Notes: a model not told the origin generated them from the sequence alone. Positions 8,290-17,370 are shown, counted from the first letter of the stretch. The stretch is DNA of 64,000 bases from Teretinema sp942493045 (GCA_942493045.1 OW818665.1:2976001-3040000); one strand, 5' to 3'. Program-made: numbers and translations.

Positions 8290-9294
8290 ATGAGCGTATT
8301 CCGACGTTTCCGTCCCTGGCTGGCTCAGGTTAAAACCTCCTCTTCCGGCCAGTTCGAGGGGTGGTACTTTAAAATGACGACAGCGGATGGCCGCTCCTGC
8401 GCCCTCATCCCCGGAATCAGCACTTCTCGGGAGGACCCGCATTCCTTCATTCAATACATTGACGGATATACGGGCAAAACGGCTTATCTTCGTTTTCCGC
8501 TAAACGAGTTCAGCAGCCGTGACCGGCCCTTTGCCGTAGAAATAAAGAACAGCAGTTTTCAGGAGTCTGGAATTCTTGCGCGAAGTCATGATGGTTCCGC
8601 GGAAATCGAGGGGCATATCCAGTTCGGCCTTTGGACTCCCTATCCTTCGGGATTTTTAAAACCCGGCATCATGGGACCCTTTGGTCTCCCCGGTTTTCTG
8701 GAATGCTATCATGGCGTGGTGAGCGCCGGACATGATATCGCCGGAAAATTGCGGGTGAAGGCGGCGGATTTTGAAACTGATTGGGACTTTACCGGCGGAC
8801 GGGGTTATATTGAAAAGGATTGGGGGCACTCCTTTCCAAAAGATTATGTTTGGCTCCAGGCCAATCAGTTTGCCGATCCCGCCCTTTCGGTATTTCTTTC
8901 TCTGGCGGCCATACCCTTTCGGGGACGGGATTTTCCCGGACTTATCGCTTTTGTTCATTTGGAGGGCAGGGGTTTTATCACCTTCGCTACCTGGAACGCT
9001 GCCCGCTTAAGAGTTATGGAAATTACTGAGACGGAGTATCACGTAGTTTTAACCCGCTCTTTCTACAGTCTTGAAATCAGGGCTGTACAAACCGCCGCCG
9101 GCTGCCTGCAGGCCCCGGCGCGAGGAACAATGGACAGGGTGATAAAGGAAAGCGTGGATGGGCAGATGGATTTTTCGCTTTCTCGCAGAGGCCGCATTCT
9201 GGCCTCGGGATTCAGCCGCGGCGCCGGTTTGGAACAGGGTGGTAATCCGCAACGTTTGGCCGGCTGGTTTCTGAGCGGTATGCGGGATGATTAG
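8290..9294 (+). CDS. Tocopherol-cyclase-like protein
   Basis: 334 residues. The family signature is clear: FEGWYFKM near 23-30 and, after a beta-rich stretch, RGYIEKDWGHSFPKDYVWLQAN at about 173-194, with GPFGLPGFLECYHGV between them. These match the tocopherol cyclase / AttH-like lipocalin-pair family, whose members in plants and cyanobacteria close the chromanol ring of vitamin E and in other bacteria bind or modify hydrophobic ligands. No other tocopherol pathway gene is visible here, so a genuine tocopherol product is unlikely. As the last enzyme of a tightly packed operon with SDR and CrtI-like genes, it may cyclise or chaperone an isoprenoid or fatty product. Confidence 0.8.
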   Translation: MSVFRRFRPWLAQVKTSSSGQFEGWYFKMTTADGRSCALIPGISTSREDPHSFIQYIDGYTGKTAYLRFPLNEFSSRDRPFAVEIKNSSFQESGILARSHDGSAEIEGHIQFGLWTPYPSGFLKPGIMGPFGLPGFLECYHGVVSAGHDIAGKLRVKAADFETDWDFTGGRGYIEKDWGHSFPKDYVWLQANQFADPALSVFLSLAAIPFRGRDFPGLIAFVHLEGRGFITFATWNAARLRVMEITETEYHVVLTRSFYSLEIRAVQTAAGCLQAPARGTMDRVIKESVDGQMDFSLSRRGRILASGFSRGAGLEQGGNPQRLAGWFLSGMRDD

Positions 9295-9381
9295 GATGGG
9301 AAGCTCATATTCCACAGGTCTATTTTGGCGGTCTCCGATTGAACCCGGCTGCGGTGATTGTACAGATATGCGAGGTAATCC

Positions 9382-9831
9382 ATGAATCTTCCTTTTTTTG
9401 TTCTGTTTCGCGAATTCATCGAACGGATTGCCGGGAATCCTCTGTTTTTGACCATTACTATCAGCCTGTCGGTGGCCGTGTTTGTCGGTTCGTTGGCCTT
9501 ACTGCCGGTGCTGGCGGCTTTGGTTCCCGAGGATTATTTTTTGCCCGCTCAGCTGCGCGCCGCGCAGCGCTCTCAGCAGTCCCGGCGAATGATGAGAGCC
9601 CTGCTGCATGTCCTGAAAAACCTGTTCGGTTTGATACTGCTCGCGGCCGGATTTTTCATGCTTTTTATTCCGGGTCAGGGTTTGCTGACCATTTTTCTAG
9701 GTGTACTGTTTCTGAATTTTCCCGGAAAGCGGGCTCTGGAACTGAAGCTGATCCGCCATCCGGCAATTTATCGCGGTATCAATAAATTGCGCGCTCTGCG
9801 CGGTAAGGGCCCGCTGTATCTTCCGGAATAA
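9382..9831 (+). CDS. Small membrane protein, PGPGW-type
   Basis: 149 residues. Hydrophobic segments lie at about 18-40, 73-90 and 93-108. The stretch around residues 85-115 (FIPGQGLLTIFLGVLFLNFPGKR followed by LE) matches the conserved core of the uncharacterised PGPGW transmembrane family. The start has GAGGT seven bases upstream. It lies 87 bases after the tocopherol-cyclase-like gene on the same strand, so it may be the tail of that operon. Members have no established biochemical role. An overlapping longer frame beginning at 9339 lacks these motifs and was not used. Confidence 0.65.
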   Translation: MNLPFFVLFREFIERIAGNPLFLTITISLSVAVFVGSLALLPVLAALVPEDYFLPAQLRAAQRSQQSRRMMRALLHVLKNLFGLILLAAGFFMLFIPGQGLLTIFLGVLFLNFPGKRALELKLIRHPAIYRGINKLRALRGKGPLYLPE

Positions 9832-9871
9832 AGCGCAGCGAATAGTTGGTTGAGAATATATTCTTATATAG

Positions 9872-9900
9872 TTGGCATAAGAAACAAATAGTGGTACACT
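9872..9900 (+). promoter_or_regulatory. Promoter for a leaderless transcript (nucleotidyltransferase gene)
   Basis: TTGGCA (9872-9877), a 17-base spacer and TACACT (9895-9900), with TGG just before the -10 box giving an extended -10. The ATG of the gene is at 9908, only seven bases after the -10 box, so transcription should begin at or next to the start codon. No ribosome binding site is possible. Confidence 0.7.
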
Positions 9901-9907
9901 GTCAGGC

Positions 9908-10711
9908 ATGAAAGCAATGAATGAAAATTATCGACAGTCTGTGGATCAGGTGACCGGGGCCTTCCGCGCCTGTCCGGAAGTTGAAGCCGTGCTGCTCGCA
10001 GGTTCCCTGACCTCGGAGAGCGCGGACGGCGACTCGGATATCGACCTTTATTTGTATCTGAGCGCCGAGCTGCCGGCGGCAAGACGCTCGCAGATAATCA
10101 ATGCCATGGCTTCTTCCAGTGAGGTGGACAACCGGTTCTGGGAAACGGAGGACTGTTTTATTTTGCGCTCCACCGGCATCAAGGTGGAATTGATGTACCG
10201 TACGCTGAGCTGGATGCGCGATCAATTGGAGCGTATTGTCGATCGCTGCGAGGCCAGCGTCGGATACTCAACCTGTTTTGTTCATAACTTCTCGACATCG
10301 CAGATTTTGTATGACCGCTCGGGTTCCCTGGAGGCGCTGCAGCGTGAATACCGTCGACCGTATCCGGAGGCGCTGCGTGCCGCCGTAATCGCTAAAAACC
10401 TTCCGCTTTTGAAATCCTGCTCCTCTTCTTACTATAACCAGATCGCTCTGGCGGTAAAACGTCAGGACTGGATCAGCGTTAATCACCGGATCGCGGCTTT
10501 GCTGGCCAGCTATTTTGATATTTTGTTCGCGGTGAACAGGCTGTGGCATCCCGGAGAAAAGAAACTGCTGCGTATCGCCGTCCGCGACTGCAAAGTGTTG
10601 CCGTTAAATTTCGAGGCTCACCTTGCCGCCTGTCTTTCTTCCAGTACTTCCCCGCAGATTTTAGCGGCCTTGGATAATCTGATAGAAGGATTGGAGAATC
10701 TTGTCGAATAA
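9908..10711 (+). CDS. Nucleotidyltransferase-fold protein (DUF4037-like)
   Basis: 267 residues. The N-terminal domain has the minimal polymerase-beta signature GSLTSESADGDSDIDLYLYL at about 32-51 (G-S then D-x-D), so metal-dependent nucleotidyl transfer is expected. The C-terminal ~150 residues are helical, with YYNQIALAVKRQDW, resembling DUF4037/kanamycin-nucleotidyltransferase-like proteins. Substrate is unknown; resistance or regulatory enzymes of small molecules are possibilities. The first ATG (9908) is chosen because a strong promoter places the mRNA start there; a second in-frame ATG lies at 9917. The frame overlaps the next gene only if that gene uses its earliest start. Confidence 0.7.
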   Translation: MKAMNENYRQSVDQVTGAFRACPEVEAVLLAGSLTSESADGDSDIDLYLYLSAELPAARRSQIINAMASSSEVDNRFWETEDCFILRSTGIKVELMYRTLSWMRDQLERIVDRCEASVGYSTCFVHNFSTSQILYDRSGSLEALQREYRRPYPEALRAAVIAKNLPLLKSCSSSYYNQIALAVKRQDWISVNHRIAALLASYFDILFAVNRLWHPGEKKLLRIAVRDCKVLPLNFEAHLAACLSSSTSPQILAALDNLIEGLENLVE

Positions 10712-10733
10712 TTACTTTGACAAAAGGGCCGGT

Positions 10734-11777
10734 ATGGCGCAAGATAACAGCATGAGCATAAAGTTGAAAAGTACAGCTTTCGTTCCGGCTGTCACAGCTG
10801 TAGTGCTGTCTATCTGCGCGATTATGGGTTCCTGCCTGCTCGATACATCGAACCCTGAACCGGAGCCTTGGGTCATCCCCGATTACGCGGCCGTTCCCCA
10901 TGGCAGCACTCTTACCGAGGCTAATACCGGCGTTCCCGTCGGTCACAGTCTGACGGATGTAACCACCGATATTACCGTTACCGAGGCTTGGATCGATTCA
11001 TCCAATGGCGGTAGCCGCGTATTGGAAAATAGAAACTTTACCAGCGGAGCCGGCTTGAGTATTCAGGTGAGCGACTTTACGGTGCGTTACTGCAAATTCA
11101 ATGGGGTCGGCGGCGTGTATCTTGGCACCCCTGTTACCGGAATTCTGATACAGGATTGCGAGTTTGACGGCAATCAGGAAAATCTGTCAGCTTTACAGGC
11201 AATTAAAAACAGCGCCGCCACTCTGCGTTTACTGCGCCTGAATATCCATCACTGGCCACGGGCACTGACGGTAGTCAAGGGAAATACAATTGTGGAAAAC
11301 TGCTACCTTCACGATCTGACCAGTGATGACTCGGGCGCGCACATTGAAAACATATATGTCGCCGGCGGCGCGGACCAGTCCTATATTGGAAACAAAATAG
11401 TGGCTAATCCGGTCAGTATTTCCGCCGGACAAACTGACTTCGCGATCTCCGCGGCCCTGGCGATTTACAATCAGGGGGGAACGTATGAGGACCTCCGGCG
11501 AATTGTCGTGGCCAAAAATTATTTCGACGGCATCGGCAGTTATGCTTTTTACGGCGGCGCCGTCGCGTCCAAGAGCGGCCCGTTCGCCAGAGACATGATC
11601 GTTAAAGAAAATATTTTCGGCCGTGAATACCGGCGCTTCGGGGGCGAGTTTGGACCAGTCACCGCTTTTGACGAAACCCGCCCGGGTAATGTCTGGGACC
11701 TCAACGTGTGGGGTGAATGGACGGCTCTCTGCGTAGCGGGCGATCCAGCCGCCGGCGATAGGGTCGAGCTTCCGTAG
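10734..11777 (+). CDS. Lipoprotein with right-handed beta-helix domain
   Basis: About 347 residues from the ATG at 10734, which has AAAAGG six bases upstream; a TTG at 10701 (overlapping the previous gene) and an ATG at 10752 are alternatives. The signal sequence ends in a lipobox IMGSC. From about residue 100 the sequence shows repeated short strands and turns (IQDCEFDGN, VENCYLHDL, IVAKNYFDGI, VKENIFGREY), the hallmark of parallel beta-helix repeats found in pectate-lyase-like carbohydrate-active proteins. No clear catalytic residues can be placed. Likely a surface lipoprotein binding or cutting polysaccharide. A larger beta-helix lipoprotein is encoded at 39247-41244. Confidence 0.65.
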   Translation: MAQDNSMSIKLKSTAFVPAVTAVVLSICAIMGSCLLDTSNPEPEPWVIPDYAAVPHGSTLTEANTGVPVGHSLTDVTTDITVTEAWIDSSNGGSRVLENRNFTSGAGLSIQVSDFTVRYCKFNGVGGVYLGTPVTGILIQDCEFDGNQENLSALQAIKNSAATLRLLRLNIHHWPRALTVVKGNTIVENCYLHDLTSDDSGAHIENIYVAGGADQSYIGNKIVANPVSISAGQTDFAISAALAIYNQGGTYEDLRRIVVAKNYFDGIGSYAFYGGAVASKSGPFARDMIVKENIFGREYRRFGGEFGPVTAFDETRPGNVWDLNVWGEWTALCVAGDPAAGDRVELP

Positions 11778-11793
11778 CGGTTGAAGCGTAACC

Positions 11794-12633
11794 ATGGAAA
11801 GATATTCCAGCTACTATGCGCTATTGCAGATCAGCGAAAACGCGACAGTCGAGGAAATCAAAGCTGCGTATCGAAAGCAGGCGCTGGCCTTCCATCCTGA
11901 CGTAAATAATAACTCTGTCGACTCTCAAACCAAGTTTATTCTTATCGCCAATGCCTATGCTGTCTTGTCCGACTCCGGAAAAAGAAACGATTATGACTCG
12001 TATATAAGGTCGAGCGCTTCAGTTCAAAATCGCGGGAATAAGTCAGGAAAGACGATGGAGCGGACGCAGGTTCAGCCTTATGCGAAGGGTAGCTCACAGT
12101 CGCAAGCGCAAGTCGACACCAGGGAAAAATTCGAAAACCAGTTTAACTATATTTTGTGGGATATTGAAGACTTGCTGTTGGCTGACCATGACTGCCGCAG
12201 AGCCAAAGCTTACGATGAATTATATTTTCAGAAGTGCATAATGCGAATATTGACTTTTATCGATAAATGGGTGCTTCAGCCGTCCGGGCTTGTCGATTAT
12301 TTCATGCAGGCGCGTAATCTTAAAGACCTTGATCCCGGTACTTATATCGACGCGATCTGCCAGAACCGGCTGCGTTTAGCGCATTTCCCGTTTACCAGCG
12401 TCTCCAATTATTTTTATGATATCCGAAAGAGAATGAACAAATTTATCGATTCACTGAATCGGCTGGATATCCTGCGGTTAATTCCCGGCACTGAAGTCCG
12501 AAATATCGACGCGCTAATCGAGGCCCAGAATTATGCCTTCTATTATCTCGGCAATATTAAAAAACTGATAAACACCGAAATAACAGAAATTCCTGATTTT
12601 TCGCATAGTACAGCTTGCTTTCAACTGCTTTAA
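11794..12633 (+). CDS. J-domain protein (DnaJ-like co-chaperone)
   Basis: 279 residues. An N-terminal J domain spans about 6-70 (YYALLQISENATVEEIKAAY), with the invariant HPD in FHPDVNNN. J domains stimulate the ATPase of a DnaK partner. No glycine/phenylalanine linker, zinc finger or DnaJ C-terminal domain follows. Instead there is a ~200-residue helical region without recognised motifs, so this is a specialised (class III) J protein rather than DnaJ itself. It is 16 bases after the beta-helix lipoprotein gene. Clients are unknown. The next gene's promoter lies just beyond the stop. Confidence 0.85.
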   Translation: MERYSSYYALLQISENATVEEIKAAYRKQALAFHPDVNNNSVDSQTKFILIANAYAVLSDSGKRNDYDSYIRSSASVQNRGNKSGKTMERTQVQPYAKGSSQSQAQVDTREKFENQFNYILWDIEDLLLADHDCRRAKAYDELYFQKCIMRILTFIDKWVLQPSGLVDYFMQARNLKDLDPGTYIDAICQNRLRLAHFPFTSVSNYFYDIRKRMNKFIDSLNRLDILRLIPGTEVRNIDALIEAQNYAFYYLGNIKKLINTEITEIPDFSHSTACFQLL

Positions 12634-12663
12634 ACTTAGTCCCATATACAGCGCTGAATCTAT

Positions 12664-12692
12664 TTGCCCTGAGCCTGTTACCGGGGTATAAT
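12664..12692 (+). promoter_or_regulatory. Promoter for a leaderless transcript (CotH-like lipoprotein)
   Basis: TTGCCC (12664-12669), 17-base spacer, perfect TATAAT (12687-12692). The ATG at 12699 follows after six bases, so the predicted RNA start coincides with the start codon. No Shine-Dalgarno-like bases occur in the six-base gap. Confidence 0.75.
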
Positions 12693-12698
12693 GCGCAT

Positions 12699-14258
12699 AT
12701 GAAACAACAATATTCAATCAGATCCTTATTTCATCACCACTTCAACTTCCTGCTGTTGAGCGCTTTGGCACTGAGTTCGCTGGTTTTTCCGTTGCTTTCC
12801 TGCCGGTCCGTAGCCCCGGCCGCCGCGTTGCCGCCGGTGGAAATGAGCGCTGAGCGCCTGGAGCTGAACAGCGGCCGGCCGCGCAATGACAAGATTTTCG
12901 ATATATCCACGGTTACCGAAATTACCGTTAGCCTGACGGCCGCTGAATGGAACCTGTTGCTTGGTTACTATGATACTTACCCGAAAAATGAGGAGGTGGT
13001 GCGCGCCCAGGTGTCGATAACCTCTTCCGGCGAGAGCCAGAGTTTCGGCGATATCGGTTTCGGTTTACGGGGTAACACCAGCCGCCGCCGCCCGGAAGGC
13101 GAGAGCGGCGAGAGTCATGATCCCGATAGCCCGGTGTGGCGACATGCCCATTTTAACCTTGACTTTAACAGCTTTCTGCCGGACCAGAAATTTTTGGGAA
13201 TCGACAAGCTGATCCTGAAATGGTCCAAGGATGACGGCAGTCGCGTCAAGGAAGTGTATAACTATGACCTGTTCCGCCGTTTCGGCGTCGAGGCCGCTCC
13301 CCGGGCCTCTTTCGCGCATCTGACCATCCGCGTTTTGGAGGAAGATGGCTCCTGGACCGAAGCGCCTTATGGAGTCTATAGCATGATCGAGTCGGTCAAT
13401 TCTGACTACATTCAGGCTCGCGTCCGCGAGAAAGTTTTCGGCGGACGCGAAGGCTATCTATTTAAATGTCTTTGGCCGGCGACCCTGGAATACTCCGAAC
13501 GCCTGGAAAATCGCATCGGAATCGAATATGTCAGTCTTGTCCCCTCACAGAATATAACCTATCCCTATGATCTTAAAACTTCAAAGGACGATCTTGAGGG
13601 CGCTAAGGCAGCACTGATAACCTTTATTGAAAAATTGAATACTCTAGATGACGCGGCCTTCGCCCCCTGGATTGCCGATGTTATGGATGTCGATCTTTTC
13701 TTGCGCACACTGGCTGTGAACGTGGCGATCGGTTCCTGGGACGACTACTGGAATTTGGGCAGCAACTTTTACCTGTACATTGAAAAAGATGGGCGCGTTC
13801 ACTTTATTCCTTACGATTATGACAATACGCTGGGCACAGGACTGCCTTCATCAAATCTGGATCCGGGTACTAGATCGGTCATTAATTGGGGTAGCACACA
13901 GGACCGTCCACTGGTTCGCCGGGTACTGGCGATTCCAGAATACCTGGAACTGTATCGATCCCACCTGCGCGCGCTGGTCAATCCGGCTAACGCGCTGTTT
14001 GATCCGGCTTCCAGTCTGGCGCGGGTTAACGCCTGGCGGGAGCTGATTAAACCCTGGGCGATCCGCGACGTTACCCTGAACGATTTGAGCGGTGACAAGT
14101 CCAGCCCGCGTTGGGAAGTGGACACTCCTCCCTCCTGGGGCCGGGTGCGCCCCTACCGGGTGCTTTCCGGCGATGCAAACCTGGAAGGAGATAAGCCGAA
14201 TTACTTTATGATTCGGTCGGCGTATATACTTTCTACGTTGGAAGATGATCCGAGATAA
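12699..14258 (+). CDS. CotH-kinase-family lipoprotein
   Basis: 519 residues from the ATG at 12699; an upstream in-frame ATG at 12615 would place 28 odd residues before the signal peptide and upstream of the promoter. The signal sequence ends in FPLLSC. The CotH body follows: a first strand region near 70-130, GLRGNTSRRR, then YGVYSMIESVNSDYI and the family hallmark PYDYDNTLGTG after FYLYIEKDGRVHFI, containing the acidic metal-binding residues. CotH is an atypical kinase that phosphorylates spore coat proteins in Bacillus, but many non-sporulating bacteria carry secreted CotH lipoproteins of unknown target. Kinase activity here is inferred from family only. Confidence 0.85.
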   Translation: MKQQYSIRSLFHHHFNFLLLSALALSSLVFPLLSCRSVAPAAALPPVEMSAERLELNSGRPRNDKIFDISTVTEITVSLTAAEWNLLLGYYDTYPKNEEVVRAQVSITSSGESQSFGDIGFGLRGNTSRRRPEGESGESHDPDSPVWRHAHFNLDFNSFLPDQKFLGIDKLILKWSKDDGSRVKEVYNYDLFRRFGVEAAPRASFAHLTIRVLEEDGSWTEAPYGVYSMIESVNSDYIQARVREKVFGGREGYLFKCLWPATLEYSERLENRIGIEYVSLVPSQNITYPYDLKTSKDDLEGAKAALITFIEKLNTLDDAAFAPWIADVMDVDLFLRTLAVNVAIGSWDDYWNLGSNFYLYIEKDGRVHFIPYDYDNTLGTGLPSSNLDPGTRSVINWGSTQDRPLVRRVLAIPEYLELYRSHLRALVNPANALFDPASSLARVNAWRELIKPWAIRDVTLNDLSGDKSSPRWEVDTPPSWGRVRPYRVLSGDANLEGDKPNYFMIRSAYILSTLEDDPR

Positions 14259-14296
14259 CAGTTTAAGACTTTTTCGTATTGATCGCTGCCTTTCTT

Positions 14297-14680
14297 TTAT
14301 TGATGCTTTCCTTTTTTTTCATGCATGCGAATGGCGCAACTGCAGTAGCCGTGGGTAATCATGCAGTTGCCGCCCCACATGGTAAAGAGGCCCCAGAACA
14401 GCGGTAGGTCGAGTACGGTGGCAATAGTCGGCTCGATGTTCTGGAAGGGAATCAGATAAGCCCCATAGGCGGTGACCAGACAGCCGATGGTTACGGCAAG
14501 ATGACCGATGACTACGGTGAGCGCTCGGTAGCGCGTCCAGCCTATCTTCCAGCCCCAGATTATAAAAAAGACGCCGACACCTACCGTTACCAGCCGAAAG
14601 GGTTCCTGGTTGATCGCAAATTGAGCCAGACCGATAACCAGAACGGCCGCACCTATCCAAAAAGTTTTCATCGCTTTCAT
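14297..14680 (-). CDS. Small four-helix membrane protein with C-terminal cysteine cluster
   Basis: 127 residues from the ATG at 14680, chosen because AAGGAG lies seven bases upstream; an ATG at 14704 lacks a site. Four hydrophobic segments (about 5-22, 28-42, 52-72, 80-97) are followed by a cytoplasmic or periplasmic tail with three cysteines and two histidines (GNCMITHGYCSCAIRMH). The cluster could bind a metal or form disulfides. I do not recognise the family. It faces the CotH gene tail to tail. Confidence 0.5.
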   Translation of the reverse strand: MKAMKTFWIGAAVLVIGLAQFAINQEPFRLVTVGVGVFFIIWGWKIGWTRYRALTVVIGHLAVTIGCLVTAYGAYLIPFQNIEPTIATVLDLPLFWGLFTMWGGNCMITHGYCSCAIRMHEKKGKHQ

Positions 14681-14811
14681 TTTATACTCCTTATTGTGTA
14701 ACACCCAATCATTTCGTAATTGTTACTGCGACACCGCAGGGGTTTCAGGATTCTTTATGACTTTTCTTTTCATTCTGTTTATGCCTGGCGATATCAGATA
14801 CCGTTTTTCCA

Positions 14812-14820
14812 TGTTATAAT
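14812..14820 (+). promoter_or_regulatory. Extended -10 promoter for a leaderless transcript
   Basis: TGT followed by a perfect TATAAT (14815-14820). No convincing -35 box is seen at the usual distance, but the TGn extension can compensate. The ATG at 14827 is exactly six bases after the -10 box. Confidence 0.55.
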
Positions 14821-14826
14821 GAAGAT

Positions 14827-15228
14827 ATGCGAATCACGAAACAAAAAGGTATAGTTTGTATTGTGCTGGCTTTGATGTCGTTGAACTCTTGTGTAATGTG
14901 GCCGTATTATAAGGAGTTGCCGTATCTACCCGCGGTTCAGGGCACTGTGCTGGACGCTGACAACGGCGGGAAGGTGAATGAGGTAAGGGTATCCTGGAAA
15001 GATGAACCGCGCAATGAGCCGTATATAACGCAGACAGACAGTGAAGGGTATTTTGAGTTTAAGGTAATTGAGAAGTATATTACCTGGAAACTCATAGCAA
15101 TGGATCCCGGATGGGGAGGGATCCTAATCTTTGAGAAACCCGGATATAAAACCACGGAAATGCTTTTTGGCGGTCTTAATGCTGTGACGCATGTGTATGT
15201 GCTTAACGTTGAAATGGAGCGCGAGTAA
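14827..15228 (+). CDS. Small lipoprotein with carboxypeptidase-regulatory-like fold
   Basis: 133 residues. The signal peptide ends in SLNSC (Cys about 22). The mature part reads as a single beta-sandwich of the carboxypeptidase regulatory type: VQGTVLDADNGGKVNEVRVSW, then TDSEGYFEFKV, then EKPGYKT, the usual order of conserved motifs. Such domains are passive binding or stabilising modules. The gene has a leaderless-type promoter and lies 22 bases before a terpene-cyclase-like gene, with which it is probably co-transcribed. Confidence 0.65.
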   Translation: MRITKQKGIVCIVLALMSLNSCVMWPYYKELPYLPAVQGTVLDADNGGKVNEVRVSWKDEPRNEPYITQTDSEGYFEFKVIEKYITWKLIAMDPGWGGILIFEKPGYKTTEMLFGGLNAVTHVYVLNVEMERE

Positions 15229-15250
15229 TACTGCTCCCGGGGAAGCGCGG

Positions 15251-16093
15251 ATGAACGGTCTCTATCATACTGACATTGAAAGTATTTTATCCACTCAGCG
15301 CTGTAACGGCGGGGAGTACTGGTCAACCGCCGACGGCGGTATCGCCAAAGGCGGACCTTTTTCCACGCTGGAGTGCGGCCTGCTGCTTTCCGCCTTGGGC
15401 GTCGACCGGAACACCGCGGAAATGAAAGGCATCGCCGATCAGATATTCAAGAACATAAAAGAGGATGGCCGGATTAAAGTGTATGCGGCCGGGACGGTCT
15501 ATCCCTGCCAAACCGCTGCAGCCGCGCGTACCCTCTGTTACATGGGCTATCAGGATGATCAGCGGCTTCAACCGGTGTTTCAATACTTTCTTAAAAACCA
15601 GCATGATGACGGCGGATGGCGCTGTAACGCTACAAAATTCGGTAAAGGACCGGAGACTGAATTCTCAAATCCGGGTCCGACGCTGACAATTCTGGATGTC
15701 TTTCGTTTTACACCATACCTGAACCAAAACGCACAACAGGATAGGGCCGTTGATTTTTTGCTCTCGCACTGGGTGAGCCGAGCCCCGCTGGGACCCTGCC
15801 ATTATGGAATCGGCAGCCTGTTTATGCAGGTCGAGTTTCCGATGTTTCGCTATAACATATTTCACTATGTCTATACGCTATCGTTTTACGAAAAAGCGCT
15901 GCATGATTCGCGGTTCATGGATGCCTACGCGGCATTAACGGCTAAGCTGGTAGATAATCAGATTGTCGTTGAAAATCCGGTCAGAAAACTGGCCGGCTAT
16001 AGTTTTTGTGAAAAAATGCGGGCCAGCGATCTGGCGACGGCCAGGTATCAGGAAATAGTGAGGAATGTAAGGCCCGCAGCCACGGCACACTGA
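15251..16093 (+). CDS. Prenyltransferase/squalene-cyclase-repeat protein
   Basis: About 280 residues from the ATG at 15251 (GGGGAAG upstream); an in-frame ATG at 15191 lies inside the previous gene. The sequence has the alpha/alpha-barrel repeats of terpene cyclases and protein prenyltransferases: LSTQRCNGGEYW, LECGLLLSALGV, PCQTAAAARTLCYMGY, and the QW-like FLKNQHDDGGWRC. It is far shorter than a squalene-hopene cyclase (over 600 residues) and no DxDD motif is present, so it is more likely a single-barrel protein of unknown substrate than a true cyclase. It converges with the MFS gene, four bases apart. Confidence 0.7.
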   Translation: MNGLYHTDIESILSTQRCNGGEYWSTADGGIAKGGPFSTLECGLLLSALGVDRNTAEMKGIADQIFKNIKEDGRIKVYAAGTVYPCQTAAAARTLCYMGYQDDQRLQPVFQYFLKNQHDDGGWRCNATKFGKGPETEFSNPGPTLTILDVFRFTPYLNQNAQQDRAVDFLLSHWVSRAPLGPCHYGIGSLFMQVEFPMFRYNIFHYVYTLSFYEKALHDSRFMDAYAALTAKLVDNQIVVENPVRKLAGYSFCEKMRASDLATARYQEIVRNVRPAATAH

Positions 16094-16097
16094 CTTA

Positions 16098-17294
16098 TCA
16101 GCGCCCGATCGATTTTTTCGATCCCCGTTCCGCGGGAACAGCTGCGGCAATCAATAGTGTCAGGATTCCGAGCACCGTGAAGGTCAGCGGCACAGAAACG
16201 TCGCTGAGATAACCGACTGCGAAATAGAGGGCGGTGATAACCAGGCGCTCCAGCATGGAAAGGCCGGAGAGCACGGTGGCGCGGATGTCAGTGTCGATAC
16301 TGTCGTTTATCAGGGTGCCGGTGATCGGGGCGCGCGTAAAGCGCATCAGCGTAACACCGAAGATTGCCAGCAGGGCCAGGGGCAAAACCGGAAATAGTCC
16401 GGCGGCCAGGTACAGCAGGCCGGGGACTACGGCGGTAACGGTCAACAGCGTCTGAACCGGCACTCGCTTGCGGATTCCGCCAAGCGCGAAGAGCGCGACT
16501 GCTCCAAGACCATTGAAGATTGCCGCCACAAAGCCGAAGCCGCCTACCGGAAAACGCAGCTCCAGCAGTATCGACTGATACAGCCAGAACATCAAAAAAG
16601 TCAGACCGGAAATGAGGGCGGTGTTGATTGAGAGCCGGGCCATTTTTACGGAACGGAATAGGGTAGTGAATCCCCGAATGCCCAGTGCCAGCGGGTTTTC
16701 GTGTACCGCTGGCCGGGGGTTTTCGCGTACGCGCAGCACGAGCAGTCCGGATACTATCAGGGCGATACCGCTGGCGGTGAAAGTCATGGCCAGGGCGCTG
16801 GTGTAGGGCAAGAAACCGGAAGCCGCGAACAGGCTGCCGATCGGGAAGGCCGCGAACATGCCGGCGCTGCCGAAGGCGTCAAAGCGGGCGGCGCGGGCGG
16901 TAATGCTGGAGGGGTCGGGATTCGCGGCTTTGGCTACTTCGTAAACCAGGGCGCGGTCGGCGCCGCTCATCAGGCTGAAAGCGGCGGCGCAGGGAATCTG
17001 AATGGCCATCAGCAGTGGATAGGAGCGGACGAAGCCGTAACCCACAAAAGATAAGCCGAAGATAAGGGTGCCGAAAAACAGCGATACCTTACGTCCGAAT
17101 TTGTCGGCAACCACGCCGGTCGGTACCTCGAATAAGAAAAGCAGCACCGAGAACAGCGCTTCCAGGGCAAACATTTGGGTATAACTGAACCCGAGACGTA
17201 CTGTATAAAAGGCTACAGCCACGGAGCCGAAAAACTGCAGGCTTTTGAGGAAGTTAAAGGCATATAGCAGCCGGATATTCGTCAAATTTTGCAT
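16098..17294 (-). CDS. Major facilitator superfamily transporter
   Basis: 398 residues with about twelve hydrophobic segments, the normal MFS size. The loop between helices 2 and 3 carries the MFS motif A variant GVVADKFGRK near 61-70. The pattern of basic residues and the sequence LYAFNFLKSLQFFGSVAVAFY at the N-terminus resemble drug:proton antiporters. Substrate is unknown. It begins 76 bases after the ribosomal protein S1 gene on the same strand, with no clear ribosome binding site of its own, so it may be read through from that gene. Confidence 0.8.
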   Translation of the reverse strand: MQNLTNIRLLYAFNFLKSLQFFGSVAVAFYTVRLGFSYTQMFALEALFSVLLFLFEVPTGVVADKFGRKVSLFFGTLIFGLSFVGYGFVRSYPLLMAIQIPCAAAFSLMSGADRALVYEVAKAANPDPSSITARAARFDAFGSAGMFAAFPIGSLFAASGFLPYTSALAMTFTASGIALIVSGLLVLRVRENPRPAVHENPLALGIRGFTTLFRSVKMARLSINTALISGLTFLMFWLYQSILLELRFPVGGFGFVAAIFNGLGAVALFALGGIRKRVPVQTLLTVTAVVPGLLYLAAGLFPVLPLALLAIFGVTLMRFTRAPITGTLINDSIDTDIRATVLSGLSMLERLVITALYFAVGYLSDVSVPLTFTVLGILTLLIAAAVPAERGSKKSIGR

Positions 17295-17370
17295 TGGATT
17301 ACTGAACCGGCGCCCAGCTTCGCGACCCGAGCTTTCGAAGAGCGAGGTCCGAAACTGCCGCCGCCGGTTG

